From Pseudopithomyces maydicus (Eukaryota; Ascomycota; Dothideomycetes; Pleosporales; Didymosphaeriaceae), in the NCBI GenBank assembly GCA_026873275.1, contig JANTUC010000005.1:2542001-2606000 (forward strand): 64,000 nt of DNA, in the 5' to 3' direction. Position 1 is the stretch's first letter; the number at the start of each line of letters is the position of its first letter. This document shows positions 1-11,137 of the stretch, in pieces. The notes beneath the pieces are model-generated. The model saw only the letters and a list, made by a program, of their open reading frames with translations. It was not told where the DNA came from and ran no database searches. A program made the position numbers and the translations under genes.

Positions 1-305
1 TTTACAGCGAGATAATTAAAATTAAAGTTTTAAAGTTTTAATTATATATAAAAGTACTATTAAATAAATAATAACTCGCGAGGAGAGCTGCTCTCTATTT
101 ATTAATTTATAAAGTAAGGTATTAATTTATACTTTCTTTTAATTACTTGCCTATTATCTATAGGGCTATATACTTATAGTTCTGGAATTATTAGCGTATA
201 TTTAATAGAGGAGATTATTAAGAAGTAATTTTTACTTTATTAGTAAGTAGGCTTTTTACACACTCTAAGAAACTAGGTATTTAGGATTAATATATTTTAT
301 AGTAG

Positions 306-546
306 TGTTATAAGGGGTTTCTACTTACCTAGTCTATATAAGGGCAGGTAGGCTTTTCAGGAGCCTTGCGGGTATTTAGTGGTTAAGTAATAGTTAGGTA
401 ATAGGTAGTATAAATATCCCTATTTTACTAGTAAGAGTAAGATAATTATCTTCTATAAAGGTTAATAATTCTTAGTTATAAAGAAGAGCTTCAATTTAGC
501 TATAAGTAAGTATATAAAGATATATAAAAAGTTAACTATAAAGAAT
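306..546 (+). repeat. LTR-like direct repeat, copy A
   Basis: About 241 bp starting TGTTATAAGGGG and matching 1109-1349 at the same length. A TATA-like stretch CTATATAAGG lies about 30 bp in, as in fungal LTR promoters. I found no target duplication and no clear CA end, so it may be a solo LTR, half of a short non-autonomous element, or part of a longer repeat. Weak similarity seems to continue past its right end. Confidence 0.6.
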
Positions 547-1108
547 GAAACCCGTTTAAAGATCCCTAGGAACTATATACTATTCTTCTTTGTCTAGGAG
601 GTCCTACCCAGACCCTAAGGTCCCTAAATCTCCTAAGGTCCCTGGGATCTCTTGCTTATACTAGACCTTATTATATAATAGATAATATAAGCTCCTATCT
701 TAACTAGTCTGCAGGGCCTAATATAACTAACCTTTTATTATTAATTTCCTGCGTGTAATTCTTTTTAACGCCTTACTTAGTCCCGCTGTAATTATAATAA
801 GCGGCCCTTTAGTTGTGAGCTGTTTACTCTTTAGCCTAAATATAATATTAGTTATAATTACTAGTCGACTACGCAATTATAACTATAATATAAAAATCCT
901 AAGGGGGTATTATCTAAAGTAGTATAAAATATAAGTTAACTAGGTCTAAATATAAAATAGTTATAATAGAGAGCTATCTAAAATTATTTCTAAGATTTTA
1001 AGGTAGTCTACTAAAACTATATTAGTATTAGTATAGGTCTTATTATTATCTAATTACTAAAAATCCTTTAATACTTAAAGATTAGCCGGGCTAATTTAAT
1101 ACTTAAGG

Positions 1109-1349
1109 TGTTATAAGGGGTTCCTACTTACCTGGTTTATATAAGGATAGGTAGGCTTCTTAGGAGCCTTGTAGGTATTTAGTGGTTAAGTAATAGTTAG
1201 GTAATAGGTAATGCGAATATCCCTCTCTTATTATTAAAAGTAAGATAACTATTTTCTATAAAGGCTAATAATTTTTAATTATAAAGAAGAGCTTTAATTT
1301 AGCTATAAGTAAGTATATAAAGATATATAAGAAGTTAACTATAAAGAAT
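1109..1349 (+). repeat. LTR-like direct repeat, copy B
   Basis: 241-bp partner of 306-546 in the same orientation, with TTATATAAGG near its start. Differences between the copies are mainly C/T and G/A transitions, consistent with RIP. The 562 bp between copies holds no recognisable coding motif. Confidence 0.6.
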
Positions 1350-1938
1350 AGGGAATATATAAAAAGTGTTTTAGACTATATATTATTTTATCTATTCTTT
1401 ACTATCTCTAGACCTACTAGTCTATTCTTATAGGTTCTGTCTACTTAGTAGGAGCAACTCCCTTTACTCTTATAAATTTTATCTTTTAAATAGGAGTAAT
1501 TATTTTATTTTTATAAATTTTATTTTCTTAGTAAAAGTAATTATTTTATTCCTGCTAAAACTTAGTGCTTTTAGGATTTTACGCTCTTAGTAGAATTATA
1601 ATTATATAATATATTATTTAGCTGGCCTTACTATCTAGTATATAGTTAACTATTACTTTTGCCTTAGTTACTAGTATTTTATATATAATTCTTTTCTGCT
1701 GTCCTACGGTTTCTTGTTATAATTATAATATAAGGATTAATTAAGCCGGCCCTATAATAGTAAATAATAAATCCTAGCATTATAAAAGCTAGAAAGTATA
1801 TAAGATTTAAAAAAACTTATTTTTTTAATATATTTTATATTATTAATTTTTTTATTAAACTATTTATTAGAACCTAATTACTATAGTTAAGGAATTATAT
1901 ATTCTTATAATAAAAAAATAAGGATAATCTATTCTTAT

Positions 1939-2112
1939 TATTAGATTTATAGTGCTTTACAGGGAGTCGCCGTAATTCTCTTATTATTAATAATTATTTA
2001 TTATATTATATGTGCTCTTAGGTAGTATCTCCTATAAAGTTTAAAAGTATAGTTTAAGCATTTTTTCTTAGTAGACTCTTAACTATTCTATACTTTTAAC
2101 TACTATTTAATA
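1939..2112 (-). repeat. 3' LTR of the Copia element
   Basis: 174 bp, matching 7020-7193 with mostly C/T and G/A differences. Its outer ends are TATTAG and TTAATA, RIP-altered forms of a TG...CA terminal pair. It is the 3' LTR because the element reads on the minus strand. Confidence 0.88.
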
Positions 2113-5100
2113 TACCCTTTTAGCTTAAAGCCCTTTAAGCTATTTCTAAGGTTATTTAGATAGACTAAGATTATTAAAGTATACTTATATTTTATTAACT
2201 AGCGCCTTATAGGCTACTTATTAGTCTTATACTTTAACTAGGCCTAGTTAGCTTAGGAATCCCTACTATTAATTTCCTAAAAGTATTTTTATAAATTTAT
2301 TAGCAATTATATTTGCTAATTATATATATTTTATATTAATATATCCTTTAGTTATCTCTTATTAGAGCTAGTAATTATATATATTTATATACCTAAGTTT
2401 TATCTATAGCTTAAATATCTCTTAAGTAATTAATTTAATTGTCTGTTAGTTATTATATTATATAGTAATTATAGGACTAGATAATAGGACTTTTAGTTCT
2501 CTAATTAGTTTTATAGTAAAGATTACTTCTTTAATTACTTATAATAGTGCTAGCAGTTTAGCTTTTATAGTAGAAGTTATAATAATATCTTATTTATTCG
2601 CTCCCTAAGTAATTAGTCTATTAAATAGCTTAATAGCATATCCTTAGAAGCTTTTATAATTAATTATATTATTTATAAATAATATATTATTAGTAACTTT
2701 TAGAATGTTTTCTCTACTTATTTAGAATGCGAGTCGTCTAGTCTCTTTAAAATATAATAGTACTTAATTAGCTGTATATTAGTACTTAATATTTAAATTT
2801 AAAAGAAATTACGCTAATCTTAAAGTCGTAAATATAATATTAGGTTAAGTATTTACTAAAGCGTATAGTAGTAATCTAATCTTATATTAAAATTTATTAA
2901 TTTTTACTAGTATTACTAGTCCTTCCCTTAGCTTTAATTTATAGTTTACTATTAGGGTATTATATCTAATATTTTAGTTATTAATAAGTTAGCTAATCTT
3001 TATATAATAAGCCTTTTAAAAGAATTTAATATATTAGATTTCTCACTCTCTTATAATTTCTATCTTTAAAAACTATTATAGATCGTATCCTCCTATTATT
3101 ATATACTTCTTTTTAAGTTACTCTACTACCTCTTAGGTTTTATAAACTTTACTTTTATAATTTACAAAGATAATATTATCTATATAAAAGAAGATAATAA
3201 TTCTATTTCTAATTATATAATAGGGTTTATGCGGGATAACTTAAAATTTAAGTTTAACTAAAGTTATAGTAAATTCTCTTTACTATAATAGTAGAGATAT
3301 TTATAAACTATATAGTACTTTAAATAGTTTAAGTATTATACTAGGCTTTTTATATCCTTTTAGTATACGTATATAGATATCTCTGTCTAGTTATATATAT
3401 ATAAATATATTAATAACGTTATGCTATATTAGTTCTAGATTATACTTAGCTATAATTATTATAAATAAATAAAATAATTATATTATAAGTGTAACTATAT
3501 AGGTATCTTAGGAGGTAATATTACATTACTAATTCCCTTAAACTACTAATTATACCTTATACTTAAGTAGGTTATATTATTTATTAAGCTTATATATATA
3601 AACCTATATATAATTTAGGATCTACTGCCCTGTTACCTTTATAACTTTATAAAATACTTTAACTTATAATTTAGTAGTTTTATAGCTATTAAGGTGCTCC
3701 CTTTATACCTCTCTAAAAAATATTCTTATAATATACTTTATAAAATCTATTTTAAATATAGGAGGTAGTAGTAGCTTTAATTTATAAATTATAGCTCCTT
3801 TAGCCAGTATTTACTATAATTAGGCTTTATTAATTATATTATCTTTATATATACTAATAATTTTAATAAGTATACCTATTATAAAGGCTGCTACCTATAG
3901 AACTATTTTTAATAATCCTTATTTTATTAAGTTTACTATACCTCCTATTATACACTAAGCTAACAGTGCTACTAGTAATAGTATTAATAATAGTATTAGG
4001 TAGTAATTTTTAATCTTTCTCTCTTAATAATAGCTTAGTAGGTCTATATAATCTATTTTTATACTATTGTCTACCACCTTATCTTTAAAGAAAGATTCTA
4101 TTTCTAATTAATATACTAGTAATAGTAGCTTAATTATTTTTATGCGTGTGACTATCTTATTTATTATATTATATATAAGGTTATTTATAAGGTTTTCAAT
4201 CTTCCTATTAAAGATTAAGTTTTTATTAAATATTATTTTATATATATTTATAACTTTAGCTAATATAGAGATCTAAATTTAATAGATATTTAATAATTAG
4301 TATCCTATAAGGTATCTAATCTATACCTTAAGGTTAAATCTCTATAATTATAACTTTCTATAGTAAGTATTATCTATTATTATAAACACCTTATAGCTAT
4401 ATACCTTTAAGTAGACTAGATTTAGTTTCTTAATAGATATAATAATTCTATTATTAAATAAGATTCGCGTAAAGAATATCTTATATAGTAATTTTTAATT
4501 ATTTGCGTAATTTAGCGTTTAATTATATAAATAAACTCTAGCCCTTATAATTTCTAACTAGAGTTCCTATAATAGATTTATATTTAGGCGTATTATATAT
4601 AACTTCTCTTTATTTACACCCCTTAAATATTTAACTTTATTATTTTAGGCTTATATATTAAGTGCTAAAGGCTTAATAGCTATTTCTTAATTTTATAATT
4701 ATTATAGCACTTCTGGCTTTATAGTAATAATTTTATTATTAGTTTTAATAACTTTTAGTGTGGTGTTATACTAGTTCTTAAGGAATTTAAAAAACACTAT
4801 TAAATTTTTAATAATTAATTATACTATCTGGTAATCTATAATATAGAAATTCTATTAGAATTTTAAGAATCTATTTATAATAAGCATTTAACTCTTCTCC
4901 TTATTAAACAATTATAATTTATATATATAGAAGTTAATGGCTAGTCACTCTATAAATTCTTACTTATTACTTTTAAATACGCGGTATATTTACTTTTATA
5001 TTTTTACTCTTCTATATAAGTTATATTCTACTATAATAATCCCTTTAATATATACCCCCTTAACTTATTATACTAGGTATTTAATCGCTACTAGTTTTAA

Positions 5101-7019
5101 ATAGTTTAGTCTTTTATACTATAATAAGGCTGAGACCCTTTAGGGTTATTATTTAGTATAGGATATATAAGTGTGCGTATAGTTTACTATATAAATTAAT
5201 AATTAGTATTTTAGTACCTATTATTTATAAATCTTAGTAAGTTCTCTAATAGTTATTTTATTCTGGCGTTTTAATACTATAGATTTTACTTAGGTATTCT
5301 ATTAGTATCCCTTCTGCTATAGTATTTAAAAGGATACTAAATTATATAATATATTTAAGTAAATAGTTACGTTTTTAAGTACTAGTATTTTATTACCTTT
5401 TATATATTTTAGGTTTATAACGACAGAATTATACCCTTTTACCTATATTTATATACTTTTAGACTATATAAAGTCTTCTATATTTAGTGGGCGATAATTA
5501 TATATTCTGTCTAATTTATTTATAATATAATATATTATGCCTAAATTAAGGATAAATAATTATTTAAGTAGATACTTTAGTTAATTTATTATAAATATAG
5601 CTATATAGGCTAAGCCTATATTTAATACTTATCTTTTATTTAGTTACTAATTATTAATCTCTGGAGTTAGGGTATAAGAATTTTTAATTAATAGTATTTT
5701 AGTTCTAAGTTAACTTTAGGCTCTTAGAAGACTCTAGAATTCTAAATTATATTATTACTTTAATTTAATATATTTAGTAGTTCTATAATATAATAACTAT
5801 TCTATTAATATTTTATTAAGATGTAAGTAGTAGCACTTTAAAATTAAGTATTTTATATTATATACTAGGTATTTCGCGGTTAATATAAGGCCTAATTAAG
5901 GTTTTCTACTATTAGCGTTCCTTCTTAGGGTTTTACTAAAGATATTTAGCTTTATAAAGTTATTTTACCCTTTTTAAGGGTTTAATTATTTAAGAGGTGT
6001 ATAATTATTATTCTTTAATTAGTATTAAATCCTGCCTCTTTTTATACCGCAAGATTATTTAGATTCTATATATTAGGAGTTTCTTTATATACCCTAGGCA
6101 GCTTAGCTGCTTTTAATAAAATATAAAAAATTATTTATAATAAATACTGCCTTTTAGCTTCTATTATATATTACTAGATAATTTAATATTATATAGTTTT
6201 AAAACTTTTGTATTATCTCCTTCTAGTTTATACTAAGTTAGAATTTTCTATTTTCTTAGAAATTAATTACTTATATTAGAGCTATATAGTTCACTGCGGA
6301 TATAAAGTCTAATATAATTAAATTATATTATATAGTTTTAGCCACTTTTAGTTCCTTTACTTTTATTACTATATTATTATATTTAGTAAGGAAGATATCC
6401 TAGCTATTTATTATATATAGAGACTTTAATAATTTAAGGTATTACTATTACGCTTACTTTTATTTATATAGGATAGTTATACCTACTTTATATTTTAGGT
6501 TTATAATTTAGTCCCTAATAGTTTTATTAGGCGAGTAATATATATATTATAGATAGGATACTACTATCTATTAAATAAAAATAATAATTTATTATAGGCT
6601 TAATTTCTCTGTTTTATATATATTAAAAGCTAGTTTATAACTCTTTAATTAAAACTTATAAAGTTTAAGATCCTCCTTATACGCTTTTATACTTAATAGT
6701 AAAAGGTCTAAAATTTATTTTAAGGTCTCTTTATTATCTATATTTATATTTAAAGTATAAATTATAAGATTTAAAAGTTTTAGCATCTTAAATTCCTTAA
6801 GTAATTATTCTTTTAAAGTTAGATTAATTTTATTTTATATATTATATATAGCGCATCGTGCTTATAGCTAATTAAACTAGACTTAATAATTAATATTATT
6901 ATATAGTATAGCTGTGCCGCTATTCTAGTTTAAATTTTAAGTTACTATTTTTTCTTTAATATATATAGGGTCGATTTTTATTTATTTCCGCTTATTATTA
7001 AGGTAGTAAGACTCTTAAT

Positions 7020-7193
7020 TATTAAATTTATAGTGCTTTATAGGGAGTTGCCGTAATTCTCTTATTATTAATAATTATTTATTATATTATATATACTCTT
7101 AAGTAATATCTTTTATAAAGTTTAAAAGTATAGTCCGAGCGTTCCTTCTTAGCAGACTTTTAGCCATTCTACGCCCTTAACTACTATCTAACA
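7020..7193 (-). repeat. 5' LTR of the Copia element
   Basis: 174-bp partner of 1939-2112. It retains more C and G than the left copy (for example GTCCGAGCGTTCC against GTTTAAGCATTTT), so it suffered less mutation. It is followed directly by the target duplication CTTAT at 7194-7198. Confidence 0.88.
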
Positions 7194-7198
7194 CTTAT

Positions 7199-8356
7199 AC
7201 TATAATATTAAAAAATTTAATACTATTATTTTAAAAAATTTAAATAAAGAAGTAAAACTTTAGTTAAAAAAATTTAATAATATAATTTTTATTAATTTAT
7301 TTTAAAATTTTAAAAAGGGAATATAAATATATATCCTTTTTTATTATTATTTAGTACTAATATTTATAGGCGATAGTATTAATTATAATAAAAAAAGAAA
7401 ATATATTAAAAAGTAATATAAAATTTTTAAAAAAATTACTAGTAATCTTACTAAAAATTCTAATATAAATTATTTAAATTATAAATAAAAGGAGGCTGTA
7501 ATTAGAATTATTTAATATAATAAAAAATAAATAGACGACCTTATAGCTTTAATAATAAAGAAATAATAATAGTAGGCAGGCTTATTAATAAAACTCTATT
7601 AAAATTTATATATAACGTAACGGCTCCGCATCGAAAAGCCGGATTGAGGGTACATTTGACGCGTGCTACGATGGGCTCTCGCACTCTGGAGAAATGTTGT
7701 TTTGTTTATTGTAAAAAGTAGTAGCTGAGTATGAGCGGACTGGATGCATGTGCTTGGTTGGATAAATTGGAGAGATGTATACTCCTCTCCTCGTGCTTAG
7801 AATCTCCCTTGACCATTGTGTTGAAGCTATCAAGAAATGCAATGCATCTTTAGTATTAACATGCTCTCCACCCTCTCATCAATCACATTCACCATCTCCT
7901 GTTTGGTCAATAGTTTAGTACACCTCGTTGTTAAATTCGTTGCGTCTAGTTTACCCTTAGTGGCTAGAGTCGGCATGACCTATATAGGTTCTTATAATGT
8001 TAATTGAAAAACTTAACAAGTGTTGATATACACCACAACTGGAGACGCCTATGTAAAGCCTAACATATATCAATCAAGAATTATAACTTCACTGTGTTTT
8101 AATCTTGTGGGCTAAAAGTTTAGGTTTTGGGCAATTGTGTAAGGTCATAAAGTAGTCGGACTATTACAGTGAGTTCCGATTGACTCGCTGGTTGCTTGGC
8201 AGTGGGGTAGGTCTAGTGGGGTAGAAGAGCATGGCTTCGATCGCTTTAGCTTCAGATGTATGCCTCTCGCCGGTTGCGCTACAAAATCCGAGAACAATCC
8301 CAGTTGGATCACGTGGAATGAAAGTGATCATCGAAGTATCTTAGATTCTCTATAGG
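7199..8356. other. AT-rich remnant, then intergenic DNA before the first HET gene
   Basis: 7199-7618 is still AT-rich, with long A/T runs and no identified motif; it may be another decayed element. From 7619 the base composition is ordinary. 7619-8356 holds no gene I can support and should contain the promoter of the HET gene. Confidence 0.6.
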
Positions 8357-11137
8357 ATGGCTGAAAACAACAAGACATCAACTAAGGCTCAAAGCACATC
8401 GCAGAAGTTACGGTCTTTCGCCTCCAACGCCTGGTCTGGCGATAAACTGATTCGTTCTTCGAAAGAGCTGTTAGCAGTGAGTTTCACTAACTTGCGTTTT
8501 GACGGTATTGTGATTACATGGCTCATCTGTCCAGCGACTTGAGAGTGAACCCTTTCAGTATGAGAAATTATCGGTGCCAACGCATATACGTCTTGTACAC
8601 ATCGAAAGCGCCCCCGCAAAAGATATAGTACGGTGCAATCTGAGAGAGATAGACTTGGAATCGGAGCCCAAGTACACTGCGCTCTCATATAGGTGGGAAA
8701 AAGAAAAATCTTCAACTCGACGATTCGTTCGGGGCATACAATGGCAGAGACTATTCGAAGAACCCTCCGATACGCTACAAAACGACGAGAAACATGCAGC
8801 TAAGAGAGCTCATGGTCGTCTTTTCAGTCAATCAAAACCCTCCCATGAAGATGGAAGGTACTTGATATTCTGCAATGGACGGCGGGCCTATGTGCAAGCG
8901 AATCTCTATGATGCCCTCATTCAACTAAGGAAGGAAGAGCCAGCCGCATATTGGATAGACGCGTTATGCATTAATCAAAATGATGACAACGAAAAATCGG
9001 CTCAAATCCAAATGATGGGACGAATATACGAAAGTGCCGAAAAGGTTGCGGTCTGGCTGGGGCGGTTACCAACCCTACTTCAACCCGTGATGGAAAGCTT
9101 GATTAAGAGCGATCAGAATGAAACTTCGAAGATCTTCACATATATCATGTCTAACAAAATCGATCCCATGTTTGTGGCGAAACGGCTGGCAGTTTTTGCG
9201 TGGTTGTTGACGAGGGATTGGTTTCGAAGAGCTTGGGTCATTCAAGAGTACTGTTTTGCTCGTAATTCTGTGTTTCTTCTGGCTGGTTTCAAAGTAAGTG
9301 AAGACGTCATGAAGAATCACCTCTCTTCATGTGTGATCGCGTTTGAGGAAGACGAAGATAAGGACGATCTTTCGGCGGAAGTCAAAGAGGAGATCTTCAA
9401 ATCAAAGCTTGAACTCGTGCAGCTACTTGATGCAATATCCACGGCCACGATCCCAGTGAACACACTTGTTCAAGGAATAATGAAGATGATGCAGTCGCGA
9501 GGAGTCTTTGCAGATGGAAAGAGATGGGCACTCCACCAATGGCTCGAAGTAATGAAGGGTAGGGGTGCCAAAGATGTCCGTGACTTTATTTTTGCTGGGA
9601 TTTCCCTCATTGATCCAAAATCTCTGATGATTGACCAAAAGATTCAGCTTGACGAATTCAGTCAAGCAGCAGATTTGAGCGAGAACAAAGTCGTGGGAGT
9701 GAATGGGAGTGATACGAAGCTATGGAGCGCGATAATTGCAGACTACACCGCTGAACCGAGAGTAGTGCTGCTCAATCTTTCTGCATGCATCCTCACTGGA
9801 TATGGATGGGAACGGCTATTCTACCACACGCTAAGATTTCGCCACCCCCCAATGATTTCCTCGAACCTGAAATGCCACTATCCGAAAATCCATCCTGGGT
9901 GCTGGATCCATCAATCTCAACTTCACGTGTACTTGAACCAGCGTATATGTTCCACGAGTACTTCTCTCCAACAGGATCTACAAGCAGTATTGACGCGAAT
10001 CCCAAGATCTCACCAGACGGTTCTACCCTGTTCTTGACAGCATCGAAATTGGATGAAATCACACGATGTGTTTCTACTAGAAATCTTGACCAGTTGCTGG
10101 GAGATCGTGTAAGGGACATAACACCAGCATACGACGCACTGCTCAGTCTCATCGACTTTGCAGCATCCAAGGTACCCAGTACATATCCGCACCTCGAATC
10201 TCCAGGCCTGCAGATACTTCTCATAGTCCTCGTGAGCTATGTTTATTTTCTCCCTAGGTCTGTGGGGCCAATGAACCGCAGCGCACTGAGATACTATTTA
10301 TCTATCATGATCGAAAGGGCGGTAAGGAAGGTCGTCGATGCCATAGACGAATCACCTGGTACGAAAGATTCGCAGACCAAGAAAGAGAGGCTGTTACTCG
10401 CTCTTGACCGGGTAAAAGAGAGGCACCCTGAAGAAGCCTGGGGCAGCGATTCAGAAGCTGACGCTGGTTCTGATGCGGACGACATGAGCAGTCTTGACAC
10501 AGACGACATGAGTAGTCTTGACACAGACGACATGGACAGCCTTGACACAGACGACATGGACAGTCTTGACACAGACGACATGGGCAGTCTTGACACAGAC
10601 GAAGTGGGCAGTCTCAACGCGGATGACGTAAACAGTCTCGACGCGGACGACGCGAACAGCCCCGAAGCTGAATTGCCAGAATCAGACAGCGAGCCGGAGA
10701 CCACATCTCGGATCTCACAGGACTCTGAGCATAAATCGGTGCCAAAGATGCTTGATGTGTATCTACAACTAACGAGTGCAATCTCGTTAAAATACTTCAC
10801 TACAGCGAAGGGATACCTCGGCATGGGCCCCGCCTGGCTCCAAGAAGGCGACAGCATATTTCTGATACCAGGCGGATCGACGCCGATGATCTTCGCACAC
10901 ATGGACGATGTGTTGCGACGGAAGATTGTCCACCTGCGTAGGAGAGTGGGTAGGAAAGGCTTGGACGGAAAGGTACCGAAGACAGAGGATGTGGAGAAGC
11001 AGGTTTCAGCGCTGGAAGCGAGGATAGGTCAACGAGAGGCATATCAGTTGGTGGGTGAAGCGTATGTCGAGGGAGTCATGCAGGGGGAGGTTGCGGAATC
11101 TTTGAGGAGGGAGGTTCAAAGGGTGGAGATTGTATGA
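8357..11137 (+). CDS. HET-domain protein with an acidic tandem-repeat segment
   Basis: HET domains mediate heterokaryon incompatibility and other regulated cell death in filamentous fungi. Exon 1 (8357-8476, 40 codons) joins across a 58-nt intron (8477-8534, GTGAGT...CCAG) in phase 0, giving a typical pre-HET sequence ending FQYEKL. Core motifs follow: YTALSYRW, then YWIDALCINQNDD and KVAVWLG. The coding frame then moves from frame 3 to frame 2 between about 9755 and 9900. A missing base in the C6 run at 9845-9850 would join them well; a 74-nt intron at 9762-9835 is an alternative but would delete a conserved-looking LLNLSACIL. The C-terminal part contains PSWVLDPS and eight 8-residue acidic repeats (10478-10669). 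The HET family assignment is firm; intactness is not. Confidence 0.85.
8477..8534 (+). other. Intron 1 of the first HET gene
   Basis: 58 nt, GTGAGT donor and TCTGTCCAG acceptor, in phase 0. A second in-frame acceptor (TTTCAG, ending 8558) would drop eight residues. The upstream acceptor is preferred because it restores the FQYEKL stretch common before HET domains. Confidence 0.7.
10478..10669 (+). repeat. 24-bp coding minisatellite, eight units
   Basis: Eight head-to-tail 24-bp units encode DDMSSLDT and variants (DDMDSLDT, DDMGSLDT, DDVNSLDA). The first five units are nearly identical; the last three diverge, so array growth at the 5' side is the more recent. It makes an acidic, serine-dotted linker in the HET protein. 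Confidence 0.9.

Larger units (their letters stand above)
1939..7193 (-). mobile_element. RIP-degraded Copia-type LTR retrotransposon
   Basis: Two 174-bp direct repeats bound the element, and a perfect 5-bp duplication CTTAT lies at 1934-1938 and 7194-7198. The right LTR keeps the CTAACA end; the left copy shows TTAATA, the expected C-to-T change. On the minus strand, degraded versions of a GAG-pre-integrase motif (about 5080-5128) and of the reverse transcriptase YxDD box (3175-3186, reading Y-I-D-N) appear in Copia order. A degraded RNase H-like stretch is suggested near 2150-2255. A purine tract AAAAGGG (minus strand) sits two bases inside the left LTR, as expected for the polypurine tract. 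The 5.25-kb length suits a complete Copia element. All coding parts are riddled with stops, so it cannot be active. Confidence 0.88.
1..7618. repeat. AT-rich, RIP-like transposon-derived block
   Basis: The stretch is very rich in A and T, with TA dinucleotides everywhere, few CpA or TpG, and no reading frame of 60 codons in any frame. It ends abruptly near 7618, where the composition returns to normal. Loss of C in CpA contexts and recognisable but stop-riddled retrotransposon motifs are what repeat-induced point mutation leaves behind in Pezizomycotina. The block includes the Copia element at 1939-7193, the LTR-like repeats at 306-546 and 1109-1349, and unidentified remnants at 1351-1933 and 7199-7618. 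That RIP caused it is an inference from composition and from comparing the two LTRs. Confidence 0.88.

Noticed and set aside
7199..7618. Possible DNA-transposon remnant
   Set aside because: Too degraded; no terminal repeats or transposase motif could be placed.
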